Of a stretch of DNA of 39,075 nt, positions 1 through 6,815 are shown piece after piece. Every line of letters starts with the position of its first letter. Within the stretch, counting starts at the first letter, position 1. This stretch comes from Planctomycetaceae bacterium (GTDB lineage: Bacteria > Planctomycetota > Planctomycetia > Planctomycetales > Planctomycetaceae): contig JADZEF010000242.1 in the NCBI GenBank assembly GCA_020850695.1, forward strand, positions 1-39,075, written 5' to 3'. The notes beneath the pieces were generated by a model, which was not told the DNA's origin, searched no databases, and saw only the letters and a list, made by a program, of their open reading frames with translations. The position numbers and the translations under genes were made by a program.

Positions 1-796
1 CGGCGGCCAGCGCAGAAACCGCCGGACACCGGGCCGACTCCAACAGGTTGGCGGCAGCCTGCGCGGGGCCGCCGAGTCGCTTGACGAACGCCGCATCGAC
101 GGCGGCGGCGACGTTCAACTCCCCTTCGGCCGTCCGCACCAGCCCCACGTACCCTTCCCGACCGACGGCAAGATAGATCGAGCCAGGTTCGTAGAACTCC
201 GGAAACTCGGTCACTGTCGCTCCGAGTCCGATGCGCGAGCCTGGCGCGATCTGGTGGGAGAACTCCGGAAGATGTTGCAGGCTCGACTGACCGAGTCCAT
301 CGGCGGCCAGCACGACCCGCCCCGCGACTTCGCGAGGACGCATCCCATGAGACGTGAGTTGGACCGAGCGGGAAGACAACCCGCGCGATCCAGCCAGCAC
401 CGTGGCCGTCGTCTCCTGTATGAACTCCACACCCGCCTGGAGTCCTACCTCGACGATGACCGCGTCCAGACGATCGCGTGCGACCGCCAGTCCCTCGGGC
501 AACGGCAACTGAAGACGCCGACCGCCGCTGCTGAACGAGACTCGATTCAACGGAATGCCGGGAAGTGACCGCACCTCATCTTCAAGGTTGGCGGACCGCA
601 GAGTCGCCAGAGCCCGCGCATTCAGGCAGGCCCCGCACACCTTGGAGCGCGGAAAGGGACGGCGATCGACGAGGAGAACGTTCATGCCTTCGCGCGCGAG
701 CAAAAGTGCCGCCAGACCTCCGGCGGGGCCCGCTCCGATGACGACCACGTCATGGAGGAATGAGGAAGTCGCTGGCCGCGTGACGCTGTCACTCAT
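1..796 (-). CDS. FAD-dependent oxidoreductase, geranylgeranyl-reductase/monooxygenase type (3' end outside window)
   Basis: Reading from the ATG at 796, the protein has an N-terminal Rossmann dinucleotide-binding motif (VVVIGAGPAGG), then the R-x-KVCGACL segment seen in geranylgeranyl-reductase-like and aromatic-hydroxylase flavoproteins. The second FAD motif (VVLAADGLG) follows at about residue 160. About 265 codons are present and the frame is open to base 1, so the C-terminus is missing. The start codon overlaps the stop of the upstream methyltransferase as ATGA, which implies translational coupling. Flavoproteins of this type next to a small methyltransferase are familiar from type III polyketide synthase clusters, such as the Streptomyces srs phenolic-lipid operon, where the flavoprotein hydroxylates the ring. 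That role is an inference here, because no polyketide synthase is visible. The substrate could equally be an isoprenoid lipid. Confidence 0.85.
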   Translation of the reverse strand, partial: MSDSVTRPATSSFLHDVVVIGAGPAGGLAALLLAREGMNVLLVDRRPFPRSKVCGACLNARALATLRSANLEDEVRSLPGIPLNRVSFSSGGRRLQLPLPEGLAVARDRLDAVIVEVGLQAGVEFIQETTATVLAGSRGLSSRSVQLTSHGMRPREVAGRVVLAADGLGQSSLQHLPEFSHQIAPGSRIGLGATVTEFPEFYEPGSIYLAVGREGYVGLVRTAEGELNVAAAVDAAFVKRLGGPAQAAANLLESARCPAVSALAA

Positions 797-1497
797 TGCG
801 GCCGCTCCCACTTCAGCAGCATCCGCTGAGGCCAGTGACGCTGGATCGTCACTCCATGCAACTCGCACGACACGGCCATGTCGCGCCACTCGGCCTCGGT
901 GAATGCTGCACGAACCGACAAGGGTCCGTCCGACTGGACAACCGGCGAGCGCGTGAGAAAGCGCCCCGCACAGTGGGCGAGAACGTAACCCGCTCGCGTT
1001 CTGCGAAGGTCATCGACAAGAACCAGGCGCTCTGACTGCCGGGCCATTTCGGTCAGCAACGAACTCGCCTCTTCCCACTGAAGATGGTGAAAGAAAAGCG
1101 TGCTGAGAATGACGTCGTAGCCTCTCGGCAACTCGTGCTTCAGCACATCGTGCTCGAAAAAAGTGATCGAGTCGTGGCCGGCTCTGCGGGCCCGCTCGGA
1201 TGCAAACTGCAGGGCGAGTTCGCTGACGTCGCAACCAGAGAACTCAATTGGAAGGCCGGCCGAACGGGCCCGAGACGCCAGTGAACGCAGGACATCTCCG
1301 CCCCCGCACGCCACATCCAGCACGCGGATCGGTCGACGTTTCGAAACCGCGAGACGGCGAATCGGCTCCCAGACGACGGCCTCGGTCCGGCTCAGACGGT
1401 TGATGAGGCCGAGCGCGGCGAGAGCGGTACGATGCAGGTTGGGACACAACTCCGGCTGGTCCATCATCTCCGGCTGCACGTCGCGGGTGTTCATCAT
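793..1497 (-). CDS. Class I SAM-dependent methyltransferase
   Basis: This 234-residue protein has the class I motif I at about residues 59-67 (VLDVACGGGDV). It has an acidic motif II (SGCDVSEL), and a post-motif region YDVILSTLFFHHL that is typical of small-molecule methyltransferases with a methyltransf_25/UbiE-like core. It is probably cytoplasmic and transfers a methyl group from S-adenosylmethionine to an unknown acceptor. Both ends overlap neighbours by four bases: its start at 1497 overlaps the YceI stop and its stop overlaps the flavoprotein start. The three genes therefore form one translationally coupled operon. By analogy with srsB, a phenolic or quinone lipid is the best guess for the substrate, but nothing in the sequence proves it. 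Confidence 0.88.
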   Translation of the reverse strand: MMNTRDVQPEMMDQPELCPNLHRTALAALGLINRLSRTEAVVWEPIRRLAVSKRRPIRVLDVACGGGDVLRSLASRARSAGLPIEFSGCDVSELALQFASERARRAGHDSITFFEHDVLKHELPRGYDVILSTLFFHHLQWEEASSLLTEMARQSERLVLVDDLRRTRAGYVLAHCAGRFLTRSPVVQSDGPLSVRAAFTEAEWRDMAVSCELHGVTIQRHWPQRMLLKWERPQ

Positions 1498-2252
1498 GGC
1501 GTGGCCCCTTTGTTCTCCGACGGCTTGTCCGCGATCCAGAGATCCGCGTGAACCGTCAACTGGTTGGCGACGCCCACCGCTCCGAACGCCTTCGTGAATG
1601 GCTGGATCCCGTAATGCGTCTGCACGAGCGGGAACTTGCCTTTGACGTGAATTCTACCGTCGACCTTCTCGGCCTCGGCATTCACGGTCAAAGCGCGGGT
1701 CGTTCCGTGCAGCGTGAATTTGCCCGTCAACTGGTAGACGGCGCCTCGACGGCCAGGCTGATTCGAGAGCTCGGCGGACGTGATGGCGAAGGTCGCCGTC
1801 GGGAACCTGCGAACGCTCAGAACGTCCGCGCCAAGCATGTTCGCGTTCACCTCGCGGCGCGTTCCGGCGTCCGTGGCGCCGGGCAGGCCGATGTATCGCC
1901 GCGCGGCGGCTGTGTCGGCATCGAAGGAGGACATGTCGAAGAGGAGTTCGCCGGCGTCCTGGGCCTCCCCGAGTTGGAGCCGTCCAGACTTCAATTTCCC
2001 TTCGATGGCATGGTCGTGTCCCAAACCCGCTTTCGGGACATAGATGTAGACTCGGCTCGACGCGGTGTCCACATCTCCGGAGGTCGGCGATTTGGGAGTC
2101 TCTGCAGGAATGGCGAATGATCCGCGGCTCTGGACGCCGGCCGGAGCGAACAGCCCGATCATCATTCCTACGAAAGGAAGAGTGACTTTGACGACATGAC
2201 GGCCGCGCCGTCCGAGGTCCACCGCATGACGTCCGATTGACATGGCGTGCAT
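1494..2252 (-). CDS. YceI-family lipid-binding periplasmic protein
   Basis: The protein has up to 252 residues. An N-terminal hydrophobic signal segment (VKVTLPFVGMMIGLFAPAG) is followed by a YceI lipocalin-like beta-barrel domain. Family hallmarks are the H-D-H region early in the domain (GLGHDHAIEG) and the closing strands LHGTTRALTV and GIQPFTKAFGAVGV. YceI proteins are known to bind polyisoprenoid or amphipathic lipids in the periplasm. The start could be the ATG at 2252 or the in-frame ATG at 2243, and AAGG just upstream of both does not decide between them. It is the first gene of the coupled operon with the methyltransferase and the flavoprotein. That suggests, by inference, that it binds the lipid or quinone product of those enzymes. 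Confidence 0.88.
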   Translation of the reverse strand: MHAMSIGRHAVDLGRRGRHVVKVTLPFVGMMIGLFAPAGVQSRGSFAIPAETPKSPTSGDVDTASSRVYIYVPKAGLGHDHAIEGKLKSGRLQLGEAQDAGELLFDMSSFDADTAAARRYIGLPGATDAGTRREVNANMLGADVLSVRRFPTATFAITSAELSNQPGRRGAVYQLTGKFTLHGTTRALTVNAEAEKVDGRIHVKGKFPLVQTHYGIQPFTKAFGAVGVANQLTVHADLWIADKPSENKGATP

Positions 2253-2408
2253 CCTTGCGCGAAGCCGTGAATTGACTGGTCGGAACGCGGCGAATCCTAC
2301 TTACGACGGATGTAGTAGGAAAGGTCGGATTCATTGCAAAACCGTAATCTTGCGGGGAGCACTCGTTCGGACCCACAGGGCGATTGCTGGCCTGCGATGT
2401 CGGCTCGA

Positions 2409-4778
2409 TTACCGTTCGCCGCGGGCGAGCGTGGGGCGCGGCGTGTGGCCGGCGAAGCGGGTGGGGTCGATTCCCGGGGGCGTGGACGACCTTCGCGGAG
2501 CGTTCCACGACCGGACGACGTGGTGCAGGTCAGTCGCCGGATCCCGTCCCGCGAACTCGAACGTCGCGGCAGTCAGTCCGCCGACGTCGACGTCCGTGGA
2601 GTCGAGCGGAGCGACGGAATCGGTCGACACATTCCGCAGACCTGCAACATCGCACCCGGGACTGAGCAGCGAACCCTCGCCGTCGACCGCAACGGAGCGG
2701 GCCCAATCGGGAGGCATGCGGTCGCCTTCGAACTGGATGAGAAAGGATCCCTCCGTCTTTAAAGACAGCACGCAATCGGTGGCATCGATATGGAGACGGC
2801 CCAGTGCGTCACCCGCCGAGACGGGGACATGCAGCAGTGCGGCGGCGCCACGCAGCGTGAGGCGGGCGGCGTCCACGTGCAGATGCCGGGCAGCGGGGAG
2901 CTGTGCCCCGAGTGTCACGAACGGTTCCGGGCTCAGCGCGAGGACATTGCGGATCTGCAGCCGCGTCGGGGCCGCTTCGCAGCGGACGGGGACGCCTGAG
3001 GTCTGGATTACCGAATCCTGGAGGGCGAGACCCACGTCACGGGAGGAGTCCGATTCGAGAGGTCGCCATTCGATGCCTCCGATGGCACGGCGGCCTGTTG
3101 CGGCGTCCGATTTCGGCCAGGCCGGGTCTTTCGACGATGTGGCGCGAAGCGGCTCATTGGTCTCTGCGTCGCCTTCCAGGCGGCAGGTTCGAAGCTCGAA
3201 ACGGTTGGCCTCGACGGCGATGAGGTGATTGAGTGGCGGGACTTTGTCGTCAAACGGGCGCGCCGAGGAATCTCCGGGAGATGCGGCCCGGCCCACGAAA
3301 CGGACGATGATATTCTCGACGCGGACTCGCTCGGCGGAGAGTCGAAGCGGTGTGTCATGGATGAGGACGACGGCGGGCTTCAACGGGTTGCCGCGAAGCA
3401 CGACGACGGAGGACGACGAGATGTCGGCGGCTTCCCACGGTCCCGCGTCGGGGAGTTCGATCACGCCGCGAGCATCCGGCGTGGGGATTGGCTTACCCTC
3501 GGAGTGCTCCGTCGCATCGCGGCCCGCACTGGCGATGGCCGGTGCAGGACGAAATGTCGCCCGCGCCCAGCGCGTCGCCTGGCCGGGGAGACTCAGGAGC
3601 GTCTCCTTCGTGTTCTGATCGAACGCGGCCAGCAGCAACCCCGAGAGAACGAACACGCAGGCCGCAACAATGGGCCAGAACCGTGATCCACCCGACCCGC
3701 CGGTTGGAACGAAGGCGGCGGGCATCTCGAACTGGCGGCGGAATGCGGCAAGTCGCCGTCGCGTTCCTGACCGACGAGCGCCCCAGCGGCCGAGGATCTC
3801 GCGGAACGACTGAGGGCGACGCTTGGGGTTGGGGCGTGTGAAAGCGAGGATCGCTTCCGCCAGGAATGTGGGCGTTTCGGGGGCCCACTCGCGGACGTCG
3901 GCAATCACACGCGTCTGATGCGCGGCCAATTTGCCGAGCGGATCGTTCGTCGGGTAGGGAGGTCGGCCGGCCAGCAGGTGCCAGAGGAGACATCCCAGGG
4001 CATACACGTCGGAAGCGGAGTTCGCCGTGCGTCCCGTGCCGATGAGTTCGGGAGCGACGCCGTCGTAGCGATCGGGGGCCAGTCCCGCATGGATGGTCAA
4101 CTCGGGGAACAGGGCCGGGGTGAGGCCGGCGTCGGTCAGCACCGCTTGCCCGGACGATGTGACGCGGACGTTTCGCAGGCTGACGTCCCCGTGCACCAGT
4201 CCGTGCGATTCGAGGACAGCCAGCGATTCCAGCAGTTGTTCGGCGAGGTCATGCACGATGGCTGCGGGAAATCGACCACGGCGGACCATCAGTTCGCCGA
4301 GGTGCGGGCCGTCGACGGGTATGCTGATCGCGACCAGGCGGCCCTCATGCTTCAGGGTCTGAAGCGGGCCGACGAATCCCGGATGGGCGATTCCCCGCAA
4401 CTTGTGGACGACGTCCTCAAGGGCCCGGCTGCGCCGATCCAGCAGTTCCGGAGCGAGTGTGACCTGCTTGAGGATGCACTTCTGGCTTCCCTCGATCCGG
4501 CGGGCCAGCCAGGTCGTCGAGAAGCGGCCGCCACCGAGGCGGTCGGCCAGCACGCAGGGGCCGACGCGAAGATCTTCCGGGCGGTCCGATTCCAGCATGC
4601 GGGCCTGGAATGGCGTCAGCTTCCGCAGGTGGAGCAGGGCATCGATCCAGACCGAATCGAACGCCGGAATGTCGCGGGCCAGACGGCGCACGTGCCCCCG
4701 GCACCGCCTGAGGTCGGACGGTGTGCAGAGCCGCAGATCCCGCAGGATCTGCAGAAGTCGGGGAGAAGGGGGTTCCAT
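2409..4778 (-). CDS. Membrane-anchored Ser/Thr protein-kinase-like protein with extracytoplasmic beta-helix-like region
   Basis: The protein has 789 residues. The N-terminus (1-75) has the LTPFQ-type helical module often found before planctomycete kinase domains. The kinase domain (about 75-330) has a glycine loop (LGGGRFS), the ATP-anchoring lysine K104, HGD in place of HRD (D198) with N203, DAG in place of DFG (D216), the APE motif (VAPE, to E244) and SDVYALG. The usual lysine two residues after the catalytic Asp is Ser (S200). The metal and ATP ligands are kept, so it may be active, but the changes to the HRD, DFG and DLKPxN motifs also allow a weak or pseudokinase. One membrane segment lies at about 367-386. 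The remaining 400 residues would be outside the cytoplasm, and their repeated short strands around residues 470-720 look like a right-handed beta-helix. No Shine-Dalgarno sequence is visible at 4778. Confidence 0.85.
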   Translation of the reverse strand: MEPPSPRLLQILRDLRLCTPSDLRRCRGHVRRLARDIPAFDSVWIDALLHLRKLTPFQARMLESDRPEDLRVGPCVLADRLGGGRFSTTWLARRIEGSQKCILKQVTLAPELLDRRSRALEDVVHKLRGIAHPGFVGPLQTLKHEGRLVAISIPVDGPHLGELMVRRGRFPAAIVHDLAEQLLESLAVLESHGLVHGDVSLRNVRVTSSGQAVLTDAGLTPALFPELTIHAGLAPDRYDGVAPELIGTGRTANSASDVYALGCLLWHLLAGRPPYPTNDPLGKLAAHQTRVIADVREWAPETPTFLAEAILAFTRPNPKRRPQSFREILGRWGARRSGTRRRLAAFRRQFEMPAAFVPTGGSGGSRFWPIVAACVFVLSGLLLAAFDQNTKETLLSLPGQATRWARATFRPAPAIASAGRDATEHSEGKPIPTPDARGVIELPDAGPWEAADISSSSVVVLRGNPLKPAVVLIHDTPLRLSAERVRVENIIVRFVGRAASPGDSSARPFDDKVPPLNHLIAVEANRFELRTCRLEGDAETNEPLRATSSKDPAWPKSDAATGRRAIGGIEWRPLESDSSRDVGLALQDSVIQTSGVPVRCEAAPTRLQIRNVLALSPEPFVTLGAQLPAARHLHVDAARLTLRGAAALLHVPVSAGDALGRLHIDATDCVLSLKTEGSFLIQFEGDRMPPDWARSVAVDGEGSLLSPGCDVAGLRNVSTDSVAPLDSTDVDVGGLTAATFEFAGRDPATDLHHVVRSWNAPRRSSTPPGIDPTRFAGHTPRPTLARGER

Positions 4779-4828
4779 CGGTCGGCACGCGTTCCGTCGC
4801 GGGTCGTCCGCAGCGACCGCTTTGTGAA

Positions 4829-4842
4829 TTCAGACGTCTGAA
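4829..4842. promoter_or_regulatory. Perfect 14-bp palindrome upstream of the kinase-like gene
   Basis: TTCAGACGTCTGAA is perfectly self-complementary and lies about 50 bases upstream of the kinase start, in the 164-base gap between two minus-strand genes. This position suits an operator for a dimeric regulator. A 14-bp palindrome is expected roughly twice by chance in a window of this size, so it is only a candidate. Confidence 0.3.
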
Positions 4843-4942
4843 CTCAACCGGCGGCGGGGCCGGAAGTTCCGGCGCGACGGGGTTATGCCATACCTGGTGG
4901 TTTTGGGCAAGATGAATCGCCGCGTTGCCGCGTCTGCCACGT

Positions 4943-6382
4943 TCAGGCGAACAGCGCCTCGCGCGGTTTCCCCTTGCCATCGACCGTCACATAGAACGGC
5001 CGCTGTTCAACGTTCACCGCATAGTCGGCGGGGATGCCCATTGCCCGGTAGAGCGTGGCGTGCAGGTCGGTGACGTTGATGGGGTTCTCGATCGTCGTGC
5101 AGGGGCGCTCGTCGGCGGTCTTGCCGTAGAGGAATCCCTTCTTGATGCCGCCGCCGAACAACAGCACGCTCGAGGCGCTCGTGAAGTGGCGGTGCATGCC
5201 GTAGAACTTCAGGTCTTCAATCACTGGCGGTTGCTGCACCTGGTCGGGGACGCGCTTGTCGGGCTTCCCTTCGACGAGGCAGTCGCGGCTGAACTCGCTC
5301 GCCAGGACGATGAGCGTGCGGTTGAGAAGCCCGCGGGCCTCGAGGTCGAGGACGAGTTGCGCGATCGGCGCGTCGATCTGCCGCTTGAGGTCGGCGAGCC
5401 GCGTGTGGCCGTTGTCGTGGGTGTCCCACTGGAGGAACGGGCCGTACTCCGTTGTCACCTCAATGAACCGGGCGCCTTGCTCGGTCAGGCGACGCGCGAG
5501 AAGGCAGCCGAGGCCGAACTTCGAGACGTTGTAGCGGTCGTAGGACTCTTTGGGTTCGAGCGACAAGTCGAACGCCTGCGATGCGGGCGAGTCCATCAGC
5601 TTGTGGGCGTTGTCGACGGACGAAAGGAGAGCATCGCGCTGGGCGTCCGACAGTTCGCGACCGGCGGTAGATTCCTTGACGAGCTTGCGGTAGGCCTCGA
5701 AGCGGCGACGGAACCGCTCGCGGCTCATTCCCGCCGGGGGACGGACGACGTTGACGGCCTGCGACGGGTCGGGAATGCGGAACGGGTTGTACTCGCCCCC
5801 GAGGCAGCCGCCGGTCTGGAAGGCCTTCAGTTCTTCCGCTTCGCCGTTTCCTTCGTAGCGTTGGCCGATGTCGATGAAGGCGGGAAGAGCGGGGTTGTTG
5901 GGACCGCGAGCATGGGCGATCCAGGCGCCGAGGTGCGGGGCGGCGACGGTTTGCGGGGGCTCGTAGCCGGTGTGCCAGTGGTACTGATGCCGCGAATGGA
6001 GGATGTGTCCGAGGTCTCCCAGGACGTGGGTGCGGATGAGTGTGCCGCGGTCGAGGATGGCGGCGGTCTTTTCCAGTCCCTGCGAGATCTTCACGCCGTC
6101 GATGGCCGTGTCGATTGACGGAAACGTGCAGAGGACGCTCTCGGCCTTCATCCCTTTTTCATAGGGGACATAGCGCTTCGGATCGAACGTCTCGGTGTGG
6201 GCCATCCCGCCCGCCATCCAGAGGACGATGAGCGTGTCGGCTTTGGCGTCGAGCTTCGCACGGGCCGCTTCGGCGGCGAAAGACCGCTGAGCGAGGGGCT
6301 GCCCGGCGGCGAGGGAGCCCAGGAACGCGGACGAAGCGACTCCGGCGTTCTGCAGAAAATGACGACGACTGAGCGAACTCAT
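4943..6382 (-). CDS. DUF1501 domain protein with twin-arginine signal (sulfatase-like fold)
   Basis: The protein has 479 residues when started at the ATG at 6382. That start is chosen because GGAGAGG lies just upstream and because the protein then begins with a Tat signal (SRRHFLQNAGVASSAFLGSL). An open frame extends further upstream to 6478 but adds a region unlike the family. The DUF1501 domain fills the rest: the IVLWMAGGMAHTETFDPK opening, the EVTTEYGPFLQWDTHDNG segment, and FSRDCLVEGKPDKRVPDQ and RPFYVT near the end. DUF1501 proteins are abundant in planctomycetes, are related to the sulfatase/phosphatase superfamily and are usually paired with a DUF1549/DUF1553 partner. No such partner is next to this copy. 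Its function is unknown. Confidence 0.92.
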   Translation of the reverse strand: MSSLSRRHFLQNAGVASSAFLGSLAAGQPLAQRSFAAEAARAKLDAKADTLIVLWMAGGMAHTETFDPKRYVPYEKGMKAESVLCTFPSIDTAIDGVKISQGLEKTAAILDRGTLIRTHVLGDLGHILHSRHQYHWHTGYEPPQTVAAPHLGAWIAHARGPNNPALPAFIDIGQRYEGNGEAEELKAFQTGGCLGGEYNPFRIPDPSQAVNVVRPPAGMSRERFRRRFEAYRKLVKESTAGRELSDAQRDALLSSVDNAHKLMDSPASQAFDLSLEPKESYDRYNVSKFGLGCLLARRLTEQGARFIEVTTEYGPFLQWDTHDNGHTRLADLKRQIDAPIAQLVLDLEARGLLNRTLIVLASEFSRDCLVEGKPDKRVPDQVQQPPVIEDLKFYGMHRHFTSASSVLLFGGGIKKGFLYGKTADERPCTTIENPINVTDLHATLYRAMGIPADYAVNVEQRPFYVTVDGKGKPREALFA

Positions 6383-6533
6383 CGGGCCTCTCCGTGTCGG
6401 GGTCCTTTGAGAGTATCGTGCTCGGGCGAAGGATGTCGAGCGCGGGCGGACCCGCGGGATAGACTTCCAGCCTCTCATTTCCCTTCTGCCTGACAGACTG
6501 GATCCCTATCGCACGCCCTCCTCTCGGCCGATC

Positions 6534-6561
6534 TTGCAAAGAGCGTCCCGAGTGATACACT
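6534..6561 (+). promoter_or_regulatory. Candidate sigma-70-type promoter for the leuA transcript
   Basis: TTGCAA at 6534-6539 and TACACT at 6556-6561 are separated by 16 bases and resemble -35 and -10 boxes. Transcription from here would begin near 6568, about 40 bases before the leader peptide. That fits the attenuator read downstream. The match is moderate and untested. Confidence 0.35.
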
Positions 6562-6608
6562 TCAATCCTAGAGGCGATCGACGTCGCCAGATTCACGTTC
6601 TCCCACTG

Positions 6609-6677
6609 ATGAATTCCGTGTCGACCACCCGACTTCTGAGCCTGGCGCTGCTTCGCCTTCCCCGACGGGGGTCTTAG
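6609..6677 (+). CDS. leuL: Leucine-rich leader peptide of leuA (22 residues)
   Basis: An ATG at 6609 opens a 22-codon reading frame that ends at TAG (6675-6677). Residues 9-17 read LLSLALLRL, so six of nine codons specify leucine (CTT, CTG, CTG, CTG, CTT, CTT at 6633-6659). It lies 138 bases upstream of leuA and is followed by mutually exclusive RNA pairings and a terminator. That is the classic architecture of a leader peptide whose translation senses charged tRNA-Leu. No clear Shine-Dalgarno sequence precedes it, as for many genes here. The symbol is given by analogy to leuL of enterobacteria, with no sequence homology claimed. The peptide is too short to be recognised by similarity, so the call rests on Leu content, position and RNA structure. 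Confidence 0.8.
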   Translation: MNSVSTTRLLSLALLRLPRRGS

Positions 6678-6757
6678 GCTCAGAAACGGTTCGCAGTTTT
6701 CCTTGCGTCAGTTTCCAGGCCCTGAGACCACCCGGTCTCGGGGCCTGTTCGCTTTTT
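6634..6757 (+). promoter_or_regulatory. Leucine transcription attenuator (segments 1:2, 2:3 and 3:4)
   Basis: Three alternative pairings can be drawn by hand. Segment 1 (6634-6643, TTCTGAGCCT, inside the Leu codons) pairs perfectly over 10 bp with segment 2 (6676-6685, AGGCTCAGAA). Segment 2 can instead use 6670-6678 (GGTCTTAGG) to pair over 9 bp, with one G-U, with segment 3 (6721-6729, CCTGAGACC). Segment 3 is also the loop-proximal part of the 5' arm of the terminator stem. Segment 2 overlaps the leader stop codon. A ribosome stalled at the Leu codons would mask segment 1 and free segment 2 to form the antiterminator. A ribosome that reaches the stop would cover segment 2 and let the terminator form. 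Leucine shortage would thus raise leuA expression. Confidence 0.8.
6716..6757 (+). terminator. Intrinsic terminator of the leuA attenuator
   Basis: The arms 6716-6729 and 6734-6747 form a 14-bp stem with one G-U pair and a four-base loop (ACCC). TTCGC and a run of five T (6753-6757) follow. The stem is GC-rich and strong. It lies 38 bases after the leader stop codon and about 60 bases before the leuA start, so it can only act as a conditional terminator for leuA. Confidence 0.82.
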
Positions 6758-6815
6758 AGGCCGTCGAGTCCGTTCTGTCTCAGGAGCCTTCCCGGATTTC
6801 CGCCTCCTGAACCCG

